From contig NZ_JAPVBG010000003.1 in NCBI RefSeq assembly GCF_026967805.1, positions 558,001 through 622,000 of the forward strand: a DNA stretch of 64,000 nt, written 5' to 3'. Both the position numbers and the translations under genes were made by a program. Of the stretch, positions 8,472 through 16,038 are shown one piece after another; the stretch's first letter is position 1; the number at the start of each line of letters is the position of its first letter. The notes beneath the pieces were generated by a model. The model was not told where the DNA came from, searched no databases, and was given only the letters and a program-made list of their open reading frames with translations. Origin of the DNA: Blastococcus sp. VKM Ac-2987. Lineage in GTDB: Bacteria > Actinomycetota > Actinomycetes > Mycobacteriales > Geodermatophilaceae.

Positions 8472-9145
8472 CCCGGGACTCGGTAGCCCATGCCCCGCAC
8501 GGTGGTCACCAGCGTGGGGTTGCCCGGGTCCGGCTCGATCTTCTTCCGCAGCCGGCGGACGTGCACGTCGACCAGCCGGGAGTCGCCGAAGTAGTCGTAG
8601 CCCCACACCCGCTCGAGCAGCTCCTCGCGGCTGAGCACCCGCCCGGGCTCGGTCGCCAGCTCGCAGAGCAGCCGGAACTCGGTGCGGGTGAGGCTGAGCA
8701 GCTCGCCGTCGCGCGTGACCGTGCCGTCCGCGGGGGCGATCTCCAGGTCGCCCACCTGCAGGTGGACGCGCGGCTCCGGCGCGCGGGTGCGCCGGGCGAG
8801 CGCCCGGATCCGCGCCGACAGCTCCTTGACGACGAAGGGCTTGGAGACGTAGTCGTCGGCGCCGGCCTCGAGTCCCGCGACGACGTCGTGGCTGTCCGAG
8901 CGGGCGGTCACCATGATGACCGGCGTGTTCGAGGTGCGCCGGATCTCCCGGCACACCTCGAAGCCGTCCTTCCCCGGGAGCATCAGGTCCAGCAGGATGA
9001 CGTCGAAGGTCCGCTCCGCGAGCCGCTCCAGCCCGTCCTCGCCGCTCCCGGCCTCGGTGACCTCGAGCCCCTCCCGCTGGAGCGTCATCTGCAGCATGCG
9101 GCGGATCCGCGGATCGTCCTCGATGATCAGCACCGACCGCGACAT
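8468..9145 (-). CDS. OmpR/PhoB-family response regulator
   Basis: 225 residues. Receiver domain (1-120) with acidic pair 'EDDPR', phospho-acceptor Asp53 in 'VILLDLMLPGKDG', and 'DDYVSKPF' containing the conserved lysine. The C-terminal winged-helix domain (about 130-222) includes 'LTRTEFRLLCELA' and 'DVHVRRLRKKI'. First gene of a three-gene operon with the kinase and GerMN lipoprotein. The ATG was chosen because the receiver begins three residues later; an upstream in-frame start would add an unneeded tail. Confidence 0.93.
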   Translation of the reverse strand: MSRSVLIIEDDPRIRRMLQMTLQREGLEVTEAGSGEDGLERLAERTFDVILLDLMLPGKDGFEVCREIRRTSNTPVIMVTARSDSHDVVAGLEAGADDYVSKPFVVKELSARIRALARRTRAPEPRVHLQVGDLEIAPADGTVTRDGELLSLTRTEFRLLCELATEPGRVLSREELLERVWGYDYFGDSRLVDVHVRRLRKKIEPDPGNPTLVTTVRGMGYRVPG

Positions 9146-9410
9146 GCCCCCAGTCTGCCGACCCGGGCAGCGGCCTGCAGCTCCGGCCACCCGGACGGGC
9201 GTCGCCGCGGCGCGGCGTCGCGGGCCGAACCGGGTCCGGGCGATGTGACAACTGCGTGACGACGGGGTCGGGCCCGCCCAGGTGGGCTACCTGCTCCCGG
9301 ACGGACCGGGCGGCGGCCGCTCCGGCCGGGGAGGGAGCGAGCGTGCAGGCCAGCCACAGGGGCCGGTTCAAGCGACGGGGCCGCGGTGCGACCGCGGAGG
9401 TCTCCCCGAC

Positions 9411-10415
9411 GTGACCGACGTCCTGCTCGTCGTCGGAGGGGCGCTCGCCGTCGTCCTGGTGGTCTGGGACGTCACCGCCACCACCCTCACCCTCGGGGAG
9501 GGCGCCGGTCCGCTGACCCGGCGGCTGCTCGCCGCGGCGTGGCGCCTGCTGCTCCGCGTCCACCGGCGGCGCGGGGGCCGGCCGCGCCTGCTCAGCTCCG
9601 CGGGGCCGCTCCTGATGGGTGTGACGGTGTTCCTCTGGGTGGCGCTGTTCTGGGCCGGCTGGTCGCTGGTCTTCCTCGGCAGCGGCTCGGTGGCCGAGGC
9701 GCGGACCGGCCGGCCGGGCTCGGTCGCCGACGTCGTCTACTTCGCGGGCTACGCGGTCTCCACGCTGGGCGTCGGCGACTTCGTCGCCACCGAACCCGCG
9801 TGGCGGGTGATGACCTCGCTGGCCAGCTTCAGCGGCCTGGCGCTGGTGACCCTCTCCATCACCTACCTGTTCTCCGTGATGTCCGCGGTGGTCGGCCGCC
9901 GGGCGACGGCCACCCAGCTGCACGGGCTCGGGGACAGCGCCCAGGGGATCGTGGTCGGTGGCTGGGACGGGGACCGCTTCGACCCCGCCTTCACCCAGCA
10001 GCTGCTGCAGCTGCCGGCGCAGCTGGCCGCGGTGGCCGAGCAGCACCTGGCCTACCCGGTGCTGCACTACTTCCGCAGCGAGCGGGCCACCGCGTCGGCG
10101 CCGGTGGCGATCGCCCGGCTCGACGACGCGATGCTGCTCCTCGGGAAGGCGGTCGCCGCGGACGTGCGGCCGCCCGCCGCGGCCGTGCTGCCGGTCCGCC
10201 GGGTCATCGACCGCTACGTGGCGACGGCGACCCACGGCCGGGAGTCGCCGCACGACGCCGAGCCCCCGCCCGGCCCGGGGCTGGACCGGCTGGCCGACGC
10301 CGGGATCCCGCTCGGCGACCGGGAGGAGTGGCGGCGCGCCGTGGACGCCGCGGCCCCGCGCCGCGCCCGGTTGCGCCGGCTCGTCGAGGACGCCGGCTGG
10401 GAGTGGCGGGAGTGA
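9411..10415 (+). CDS. Ion-channel (K+ channel-like) membrane protein
   Basis: 334 residues. Hydrophobic segments near 4-25, 66-92 and 137-160 flank a pore loop with filter-like sequence Thr-Leu-Gly-Val-Gly-Asp at 118-123, preceded by 'GYAVS'. This matches the ion-channel pore module. The filter has Val where classical K+ channels have Tyr or Phe, so selectivity is uncertain. The C-terminal 170 residues are a soluble helical domain that I do not recognise. GTG start with 'GCGGAGG' ten bases upstream. The gene is divergent from the response regulator and converges on the metallophosphoesterase. Confidence 0.82.
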   Translation: MTDVLLVVGGALAVVLVVWDVTATTLTLGEGAGPLTRRLLAAAWRLLLRVHRRRGGRPRLLSSAGPLLMGVTVFLWVALFWAGWSLVFLGSGSVAEARTGRPGSVADVVYFAGYAVSTLGVGDFVATEPAWRVMTSLASFSGLALVTLSITYLFSVMSAVVGRRATATQLHGLGDSAQGIVVGGWDGDRFDPAFTQQLLQLPAQLAAVAEQHLAYPVLHYFRSERATASAPVAIARLDDAMLLLGKAVAADVRPPAAAVLPVRRVIDRYVATATHGRESPHDAEPPPGPGLDRLADAGIPLGDREEWRRAVDAAAPRRARLRRLVEDAGWEWRE

Positions 10416-10424
10416 GCGCACGGG

Positions 10425-11303
10425 TCACCCCCCGGCGCGGAGCTCGAAGAGGACGAGCTCCGGCGGGGCGTTGATGCGCATGGGCACCACGCTGAACCCG
10501 AGACCGCACGAGACGAACATGCGGTTGCCCTCGGCGCCGTAGCCCTCGGGGGCCCAGCCCTCCGCGACGATCTTCTCCTCCTCGGTCAACCCGAGGTAGG
10601 ACCAGCGCGGGGTGCCCGGCAGCGCCACCTGACCGCAGTGCGTGTGCCCGGCGAGCACCAGCGGCGCGGTGCCCGCGGGGAACTCGGGGAACGCCGTGGG
10701 GTTGTGCGAGAGGACGACGCGCGGCGCGCCGTCGGGCACGTCGGCCAGCGCGGCGTCGACGTCGGCCTCGCCCGGCCGGACCGGCCCGATCCCCACGACG
10801 TGCAGGGCGTCCGCCCCCTCACCCGTACCGGGGACCGGGGCGGCCTCGTTCCGGAGCACGGTGATGCCGGCGCCCTCGAAGGCGGTGACCAGTTCCTCGG
10901 CCGCGCCGACCTTGTAGTCGTGGTTGCCGAGGACGGCGTACGTGGGGATGCCGGAGTCGATCAGCGGCCGCAGCAGGTCGAGCACGTTCGCCACCTGCTC
11001 GGGGATGCCCGGGTCGGTGCTGTACACGTAGTCGCCACCGAGGAGGGCGATGTCCGGCTGCTCCTCGACCAGCGTCTCGACGGCGCGGGCGACCATCCCC
11101 TCGTTGGCCCACCACATGCCGATCTGCGGATCGGAGATCATCGCGATCTCCGTGCCGTCGGCCGCGGCGGCGAGCCGGGGGAGCGGCACCTCCGCCCGCT
11201 CCTCGTCGAGGATCAGCCGCGGTTCGACCAGGACGCCGTAGCCGACGAGGAGGAGCAGCAGTCCGCCGAGGAGGGCGGCGATGCGCAGGGTCCAGCGCTT
11301 CAT
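10425..11303 (-). CDS. Membrane-anchored metallophosphoesterase (YkuE-like)
   Basis: 292 residues: one N-terminal transmembrane helix ('IAALLGGLLLLLVGYGVLV'), then a calcineurin-like phosphoesterase domain facing outwards. The dinuclear-metal motifs are in order: 'ISDPQIG', 'LLGGDYVY', 'LGNHDY', 'LSHNP' and 'AGHTHCGQ'. The usual first motif DxH is replaced by D-P-Q, as in some members of this branch. Substrate is unknown. The ATG has 'GGAGGA' upstream. Confidence 0.9.
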   Translation of the reverse strand: MKRWTLRIAALLGGLLLLLVGYGVLVEPRLILDEERAEVPLPRLAAAADGTEIAMISDPQIGMWWANEGMVARAVETLVEEQPDIALLGGDYVYSTDPGIPEQVANVLDLLRPLIDSGIPTYAVLGNHDYKVGAAEELVTAFEGAGITVLRNEAAPVPGTGEGADALHVVGIGPVRPGEADVDAALADVPDGAPRVVLSHNPTAFPEFPAGTAPLVLAGHTHCGQVALPGTPRWSYLGLTEEEKIVAEGWAPEGYGAEGNRMFVSCGLGFSVVPMRINAPPELVLFELRAGG

Positions 11304-11723
11304 GCGGGGTGGTTCCTCCGGGGTACGGGGGCCGGGCGTGACGCCGGTCGGCATCGTCCGGGGCTTGCCCCGGGAACCGGCGGCGGATGCGCCGGCGGAA
11401 GTGATCGCCACGCGCTCGTCATGTCCGGTCCGGCGGCCCTCGGCGCGGAACCGCGACCACGGTGGACGCGGCGCGGCACCGCTGTCACCGTTCCGCAATC
11501 ACCGTCCGGCCCGGTGCTCCCCGGTCATTGCGGATCGGTGACGAAGCGGTGCGCACCGCTCGGCGCCGCCGCCGTCCGGGCAGGAACCGAGCGTGACCAT
11601 CGGCCACGGGGAGACCGTGGCCGGCCCGCGGCACGGAGAGGACCGACGGCCATGAGGACCTGCCCGCGACCGACCGGGGCACCGCCCGCACACCGCCTCG
11701 ACCTGCGGGCCGGGTGAGCGGAG
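11304..11723. promoter_or_regulatory. 420-bp divergent intergenic region with inverted repeats and a possible short upstream ORF
   Basis: The stretch separates the divergent metallophosphoesterase and lipoprotein genes. It holds a 16-bp inverted repeat with one mismatch (arms at 11484-11499 and 11527-11542, listed separately), a perfect 8-bp hairpin GGCCACGG/CCGTGGCC at 11602-11622, and a 21-codon ORF at 11652-11717. That ORF (starting MRTCPRPTGAPP) has 'GGAGAGG' about ten bases upstream and ends six bases before the lipoprotein start. Whether the ORF is translated cannot be judged from sequence. No clear promoter box stands out. Confidence 0.45.
11484..11542. repeat. Imperfect 16-bp inverted repeat
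   Basis: Left arm GTCACCGTTCCGCAAT and right arm ATTGCGGATCGGTGAC pair at 15 of 16 positions across a 27-nt spacer. The arms are less GC-rich than the surroundings. It could be a pair of operator half-sites, a hairpin, or a small repetitive palindrome. Its position between divergent genes favours a regulatory role, but that is inference. Confidence 0.55.
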
Positions 11724-12245
11724 GTGTCGTCCGGCGTCCTGCCCGTCCGTCGTCGCGCACCACGCCTGGCCGGTGCCGTCCTCGTCGCGGCGGTGGGCGG
11801 CGCCGTCCTCTCCGGCTGCTCGGGCGTCGACGACGAGGAGGCCGTGGGCGGTGAGCCGACCACGGCGGCCGACCCCGACGTCCGGCCCCCCGACGACCTC
11901 GAGGACCCCTACGACGGGCCCTACACCGCGGAGTTCCGCGAGGACCTCGACGCCTACGCCGGGCTGGAGGTGACGCTGACCGGCGAGGTGGTCCGCATCG
12001 TCTCGCCGGTGGCCTTCACCATGACCGGGCCCGACGGCGGCGACGTCGAGCCGATCCTCGTCGTCACCCGGACCGAACCGGCGCTCATGCCGGGGGAGCA
12101 GGTGGCGATCGGCGCCGTGCCGGACGACGAGTTCGACCTGGCCGAGGTCGAGGAGGCGCTGGGTGCTGATCTGCCCGACGAGGCCTACGCCGAGTGGGAC
12201 GACGAGCCCTTCCTCGCCGCCTCGCTCGTGCAGCCCGGCGACTGA
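11724..12245 (+). CDS. Predicted lipoprotein with OB-like domain, function unknown
   Basis: 173 residues. An Arg-rich start and hydrophobic segment end in 'AVLSGC', a lipobox with Cys at about residue 32. After an acidic low-complexity linker (Glu/Asp/Pro rich) comes a compact domain 'YAGLEVTLTGEVVRIVSP..' and 'PGEQVAIGAV', which looks like an OB-fold beta-barrel. No named family is recognised. The GTG start sits directly after a 'GGAGG', so the spacing is unusually tight. No better in-frame start exists upstream of the signal peptide. Confidence 0.75.
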   Translation: MSSGVLPVRRRAPRLAGAVLVAAVGGAVLSGCSGVDDEEAVGGEPTTAADPDVRPPDDLEDPYDGPYTAEFREDLDAYAGLEVTLTGEVVRIVSPVAFTMTGPDGGDVEPILVVTRTEPALMPGEQVAIGAVPDDEFDLAEVEEALGADLPDEAYAEWDDEPFLAASLVQPGD

Positions 12246-12279
12246 GCCCGGTTTCGATCAGGTGACCTGGTCGTCCCGG

Positions 12280-12311
12280 GTCCTGGCTCACGGTCGACCG
12301 TGAGCCAGGAC
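12280..12311. terminator. 32-bp perfect palindrome, probable bidirectional terminator
   Basis: Arms GTCCTGGCTCACGG and CCGTGAGCCAGGAC surround TCGA, giving a fully self-complementary 32-mer. It lies between the stop of the lipoprotein gene and the stop of a convergent small gene. Additional copies of the half-site TGAGCCAGG (12321-12329) and GGCTCA (12335-12340) follow immediately. This is more than a plain terminator needs, so an operator role is not excluded. Confidence 0.65.
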
Positions 12312-12337
12312 CACAGGAGGTGAGCCAGGTGGGTGGC

Positions 12338-12481
12338 TCAGCGGCGGGCGCCGAGCGCTGCGATCTCGTGCGCCGACTCGAGGGTGGGCGCCGTGGCGAG
12401 CGCCCGCGCGAGGTCGCGCTCCTGGCGCAGGTGGACCCGCTCGGCGTGCCGGCGGGCGAGGGTGGTGCGGATGCGGGTCAT
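12338..12481 (-). CDS. Small Arg-rich helical protein (47 aa), function unknown
   Basis: The product begins MTRIRTTLARRHAERVHLRQ and ends 'EIAALGARR'. It is strongly charged and predicted to be entirely helical. An 'AGGAC' sits about six bases before the ATG, and a strong terminator-like palindrome follows the stop. Both support a real gene despite its size. I do not recognise a characterised family. Confidence 0.55.
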   Translation of the reverse strand: MTRIRTTLARRHAERVHLRQERDLARALATAPTLESAHEIAALGARR

Positions 12482-12624
12482 GGCATGTCCTGTCGTCAGA
12501 GCAGTGGTGGTTCCGCGAGCTCTGCAGGGGGCCGGGCGGGCCGGCCGGAGACCGTCCGCCTCCTGGGTTCGCACCCTGAACTCTGCTCCTCCGGACGAGG
12601 TTCGGCAAGTGAACCCAGCATGGT

Positions 12625-12643
12625 TAGGCTCACACGTGTGAGC
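12625..12643 (+). promoter_or_regulatory. Leaderless-type promoter and operator-like palindrome at the HxlR start
   Basis: A -10-like TAGGCT (12625-12630) ends seven bases before the GTG start, so transcription would begin at or next to the start codon. The perfect 16-bp palindrome GCTCACACGTGTGAGC (12628-12643) overlaps both the -10 box and the start codon. This is where an autorepressor would block transcription. Autoregulation by HxlR is inference. Confidence 0.5.
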
Positions 12644-13105
12644 GACGCCTCGTTCGACCGTTCCCGCTGCTCCGTCGCCGGCACGCTCGCCGTGGTGGGG
12701 GAGAAGTGGAGCCTGCTCGTGCTCCGCGAGACGTTCCTCGGCGTCCGCCGCTTCGCCGACCTGCAGCGGGCCCTCGGCATCCCCAAGGCGGTGCTGACCG
12801 ACCGGCTGGCCACCCTCGTGCAGGAGGGCGTCCTCCGCCGGGAGCCGTACCAGGACGAGGGGGAGCGGCAGCGGCACGAGTACCGGCTGACCGGGAAGGG
12901 GCGCGACCTCTACCCGACCCTGGTGGCGCTCATGGAGTGGGGCGACCGCCACCTCGCCGACGGTCCGCCACCGCTCGCCCTGGAGCACCGCGACTGCGGC
13001 GCCCGGGTCCGGGTCGCGCTGGTCTGCGACGACGGGCACGAGGTGGCCGGCCCGCACGAGGTGGCCGCCCGGGCCGCCGGCGCCGGCGTGGAGCGCCGCG
13101 CCTGA
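12638..13105 (+). CDS. HxlR-family winged-helix transcriptional regulator
   Basis: 155 residues. Core HxlR features: N-terminal Cys11 in 'SRCSVAGTLAVVGEKWSLLVLR', helix-turn-helix 'RFADLQRALGIPKAVLTDRL', and the wing followed by 'YRLTGKGRDLYPTL'. Regulators of this family often sense aldehydes, quinones or oxidants through the N-terminal cysteine. The GTG was preferred to an in-frame ATG six codons upstream because a TAGGCT -10 box predicts a leaderless start there. The VOC-family gene downstream is a candidate target. Confidence 0.85.
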   Translation: MSDASFDRSRCSVAGTLAVVGEKWSLLVLRETFLGVRRFADLQRALGIPKAVLTDRLATLVQEGVLRREPYQDEGERQRHEYRLTGKGRDLYPTLVALMEWGDRHLADGPPPLALEHRDCGARVRVALVCDDGHEVAGPHEVAARAAGAGVERRA

Positions 13106-13214
13106 GCCCTCCGGCAGGTACGGGCCGATGAGTTCTCCGCCGCGTGCGCGTCTTCCCTGCGACGGCGTCGTCCGCCCGGACGGCGGCACCGCAGCACCGA
13201 CCGAGGAGTCCCCC

Positions 13215-13616
13215 GTGCGCATGATCTTCGTCAACCTGCCGGTCGCCGACCGGGACCGCGCCGACGCCTTCTACGCAGCGCTCGGCTTCCGGCGCAACGA
13301 CCAGTTCTCCGACGAGCGGTGCGTCTCGTACTCCGTCGAGGAGAACATCGCCGTGATGCTCCTGACGCGGGAGCGGTTCGCCGACTTCGTGACCGGCGAG
13401 GTGGGCGACCCGGCGCAGGCCACCTCGGTGCTGAACTGCCTGTCGGCCGGCAGCCGGGAGGAGGTCGACCGGCTGGTCGCGACGGCGATCGCCGCCGGCG
13501 GGAAGCCGTGGCTGCCGGCGCAGGACCACGGGGTCATGTACGGCGCCAGCTTCACCGACCCGGACGGCAACGTCTGGGAGGTCATGTGGATGGACCCGTC
13601 GGTGGTCCAGGGCTGA
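13215..13616 (+). CDS. VOC (glyoxalase/bleomycin-resistance fold) family protein
   Basis: 133 residues, two betaalphabetabetabeta halves: 'MIFVNLPVADRDRADAFYAALGF' begins the first and 'GGKPWLPAQDHGVMYG' the second, with 'FTDPDGNVWEVMWMD' at the end. The Glu in the last segment is a typical metal ligand. This resembles the 'predicted lactoylglutathione lyase' subgroup, but the substrate is unknown. GTG start with 'CGAGGAG' upstream. It follows the HxlR gene by 109 bases and may be under its control. Confidence 0.82.
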   Translation: MRMIFVNLPVADRDRADAFYAALGFRRNDQFSDERCVSYSVEENIAVMLLTRERFADFVTGEVGDPAQATSVLNCLSAGSREEVDRLVATAIAAGGKPWLPAQDHGVMYGASFTDPDGNVWEVMWMDPSVVQG

Positions 13617-13767
13617 GCGCCGCGGCGAAAGCGTCGGACCCCGCGGCGACACTGCGGTCCGCGGACCGGGATGGCGGGACCGCCCGGCTTCGATCACCCT
13701 GAGTCTCCGGCCGCGCACCTACGGTCGTAGGACATCGGGCGGTCCGCCGTGACGCCGAGGGGGAGCA

Positions 13768-15063
13768 GTGATCGATCCACAGCAGCCGGGGGAGCCGGGC
13801 AGCGTCCGGCACGGGGCGGTCGGGCCGATGGCCCGGCAGACCGGCCGCCAGGTCGTCGTCTTCGCCGACACGGGGGACGACGCCCGCATCGACTGGGGCC
13901 GGGCCGGCGTCCGCGAGGTCGCCGACTCCCGCGACTTCGCGGACGGGGACGTGCCGCCGGAGACGATGCAACACGCGGGCGCCACCGTCTTCGCCGCGCT
14001 CGGCATCGCCGTCGTCGCGGCCGGGCCGGAGCAGATCGGCGCGCTGCGGAAGATCTCGGCCCGGCCCGTCCTGTCCGTCTCGCCCGAACTCGTCCACTCC
14101 GTCCTGGCCGACGCCGGGGAGTACGCGCGGGGCTACCGCGACGGCGTCGCCGACCTGACCGGTCGGCTGCTGGTGCCCGGGGCGGCGGAGGAGGAGGCGG
14201 CGGCCCGCTTCGCGGACACGCCCTCCGCGACCTGGGGGGTGCAGGCCGTCCGGGCCGACGCCTCCTCCCGGTCCGGCCGGGGCGTCCGGGTCGCGGTGCT
14301 CGACACCGGCTTCGACCTCGCCCACCCCGACTTCGCCGGCCGGGCGGTGACGGCGCGGTCCTTCGTGGCCGGTGGGGACGCACAGGACGGCCACGGCCAC
14401 GGCACCCACTGCATCGGCACCGCGTGCGGGCCTCGGACCCCGCCGAGCGGGCCGCGGTACGGCATCGCGTCCGAGGCGGAGATCTACGCCGGGAAGGTGC
14501 TCGGCACCGACGGCAGCGGCACGGACGCGGGCATCCTGGCCGGGATCAACTGGGCCGTGACCAGCCGCTGCCCGGTGATCTCGATGTCGCTGGGCGCGGA
14601 CGTGGTGCAGGCCCATCCGCCCTACTCCGCCGCCGGTGGGCGTGCGCTGCGCCAGGGGTCGCTGGTCATCGCCGCGGCGGGCAACAACGCCGACCGGCGG
14701 GCGGGGGACGCCGGCTTCGTCGGCGCCCCGGCCAACAGCGTGGAGATCATGGCCGTCGGCGCGGTCGACCAGGAGTTGCGGATGGCGTACTTCTCGGCCC
14801 GGAGCCTGCCGTCCCGCGGCGGGCAGGTGGACATCGCCGGCCCCGGCTGGGAGGTCTCCTCCGCCTGGCCCATGCCGGTGCGCTACCAGACGATCAGCGG
14901 CACCAGCATGGCCACGCCGCACGTCGCCGGGGTCGCCGCGCTCTGGGCGGAGGCGACCGGCCGCCGGGGCCTGGAGCTCTGGGCGACCCTGTGCCAGGAG
15001 AGCGAGCGGCTGCTCCAGCCGTCGGTCGACGTCGGCTGCGGCCTGGGGGTTGCCCCGCGCTGA
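13768..15063 (+). CDS. S8-family (subtilisin-like) serine peptidase, apparently cytosolic
   Basis: 431 residues. The catalytic triad is complete: Asp179 in 'VAVLDTGFD', His211 in 'GHGHGTHCIGT' and Ser380 in 'SGTSMATPHVAG', with oxyanion Asn306 in 'AAAGNN'. There is no signal peptide or membrane segment. The N-terminal 150 residues are not a secreted-type prodomain; they include 'VSPELVHSVLA' and may act as an intramolecular inhibitor or regulatory module. GTG start with 'AGGGGGAG' upstream. The following gene encodes a small I9-like protein, suggesting a protease/inhibitor pair. Confidence 0.9.
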   Translation: MIDPQQPGEPGSVRHGAVGPMARQTGRQVVVFADTGDDARIDWGRAGVREVADSRDFADGDVPPETMQHAGATVFAALGIAVVAAGPEQIGALRKISARPVLSVSPELVHSVLADAGEYARGYRDGVADLTGRLLVPGAAEEEAAARFADTPSATWGVQAVRADASSRSGRGVRVAVLDTGFDLAHPDFAGRAVTARSFVAGGDAQDGHGHGTHCIGTACGPRTPPSGPRYGIASEAEIYAGKVLGTDGSGTDAGILAGINWAVTSRCPVISMSLGADVVQAHPPYSAAGGRALRQGSLVIAAAGNNADRRAGDAGFVGAPANSVEIMAVGAVDQELRMAYFSARSLPSRGGQVDIAGPGWEVSSAWPMPVRYQTISGTSMATPHVAGVAALWAEATGRRGLELWATLCQESERLLQPSVDVGCGLGVAPR

Positions 15064-15090
15064 CCGGTTCCGGGCGGCGCCGGGCCCGCG

Positions 15091-15096
15091 TAGCGT
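15091..15096 (+). promoter_or_regulatory. Leaderless-type -10 box (TAGCGT)
   Basis: TAGCGT ends six bases before the ATG of the I9-like gene, the spacing expected when transcription starts at the start codon. No Shine-Dalgarno sequence is present, which agrees with leaderless translation. The box gives this gene expression independent of the protease gene. Confidence 0.5.
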
Positions 15097-15102
15097 CGGG
15101 GC

Positions 15103-15336
15103 ATGACCGACGTCAGCGTCACCGTGGACGACCGGCACCTGGCCGCCCTCGACGGCGTCGTCCAGGGCCTGCGCGCCCGCGGCATGCGGGTGGACCAGGT
15201 GCTCGACGGGCTCGGCATCATCACCGGCTCGGTGCCGTCGGGCACCCTCGGCGCGCTGACCGGTGTCGCCGGCGTGCTGTCGGTGGACGAGCAGCTGACC
15301 CACCGGCTCGCTCCGCCGGACGCGCCGGTCCAGTAG
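15103..15336 (+). CDS. Stand-alone inhibitor I9-like protein (putative subtilase inhibitor)
   Basis: 77 residues, one small alpha/beta domain. The pattern 'DGLGIITGSVPSGTLGALTG' followed by 'VAGVLSVDEQ' is like the propeptide/inhibitor I9 fold of subtilases: Gly-Ile-x-x-Gly, a helix, then Gly-Val-x-x-Val-Asp/Glu. It has no signal peptide, matching the cytosolic protease encoded 40 bases upstream. Role as that enzyme's inhibitor or chaperone is inference from fold and position. Confidence 0.75.
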   Translation: MTDVSVTVDDRHLAALDGVVQGLRARGMRVDQVLDGLGIITGSVPSGTLGALTGVAGVLSVDEQLTHRLAPPDAPVQ

Positions 15337-15338
15337 CC

Positions 15339-15356
15339 GCCGGGTTCAGACCCGGC
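15339..15356. terminator. Short hairpin between convergent genes
   Basis: GCCGGGT and ACCCGGC pair around a TCAG tetraloop in the gap between the I9-like gene and the STAS gene. It includes the STAS stop codon. It is short but well placed for termination in both directions. Confidence 0.5.
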
Positions 15357-15801
15357 TCGGCACGGCCCGGATCGGGTACCCGGCCCGCAGCGGTCCGGCC
15401 GACGGCAGCGGGCGGTGGCCGCCGGCCGCGGGCGGCGCCGCAGCGGTGGCGGGACGCAGCTCGAGCAGCTGGTCCAGGCCCACGAGCAGGAGCAGCCGGT
15501 GCAGGCTCGGGCTCGGTCGCTCGACCACCAGCGCGCACCCGTGCCGGCGGGCCAGGTGGTGGGCGGTGACCAGGGAGCGGAGGCCCGCGGCGTCGCAGAA
15601 GACCACCCCCGCGGCGTCGAGGGCCCAGCGGTCGTGCCCGGTGCCGACGAGCGCCGTCAGCCCGTCGAGGACGTGGTGGGCGTTCTCGCGGTCGAGCTCG
15701 CCGGAGACCGTGACGGTCGCACGGACCAGGTCGACGCACACGTGGAAGGGGATCGAGTCGGCATCCAGGGAGGCGGCCGGCGGTCGGGCGTCTGCTGCCA
15801 T
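15346..15801 (-). CDS. STAS-domain protein (anti-sigma-factor antagonist-like)
   Basis: 151 residues with a STAS domain at about 20-115: 'TVTVSGELDRENAHHVLDGL' and 'WALDAAGVVFCDAAGLRSL'. Anti-anti-sigma factors release a sigma factor by binding its anti-sigma kinase and are switched off by Ser phosphorylation in a D-S-S/T-G-L loop. Here that loop is Asp70-Ala71-Ala72-Gly-Leu, with no serine or threonine. It cannot be phosphorylated at the usual site and may be constitutively active or regulated otherwise. The ATG lies next to the first possible start. Confidence 0.85.
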   Translation of the reverse strand: MAADARPPAASLDADSIPFHVCVDLVRATVTVSGELDRENAHHVLDGLTALVGTGHDRWALDAAGVVFCDAAGLRSLVTAHHLARRHGCALVVERPSPSLHRLLLLVGLDQLLELRPATAAAPPAAGGHRPLPSAGPLRAGYPIRAVPSRV

Positions 15802-16038
15802 GGCCGATCTCCCCTCTGACGATCGTGCCGGAGCGGCTGCTCCGAGCGCGTCGCACGCGGTCGGGCGTGCAGTGGGCCGGAGCGTCGACCCGTGCGCCAC
15901 GGTATCGCCGAGATGGGGACCTGAACAGTTCCGCAGCCGCGGTGTCGGCCCGGCCCTCACCGTCCGCGAGCAGCCGATGACGGTGCTGCGGAGACCGGTG
16001 GCGCGTGCGCCGCACCCGTCCGTGATGGGATGGGGCCG

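Noticed and set aside
10638-11717. Long plus-strand frame antisense to the metallophosphoesterase
   Set aside because: Only its last 21 codons lie outside a real gene; those are treated as a possible leader ORF, and the rest is shadow.
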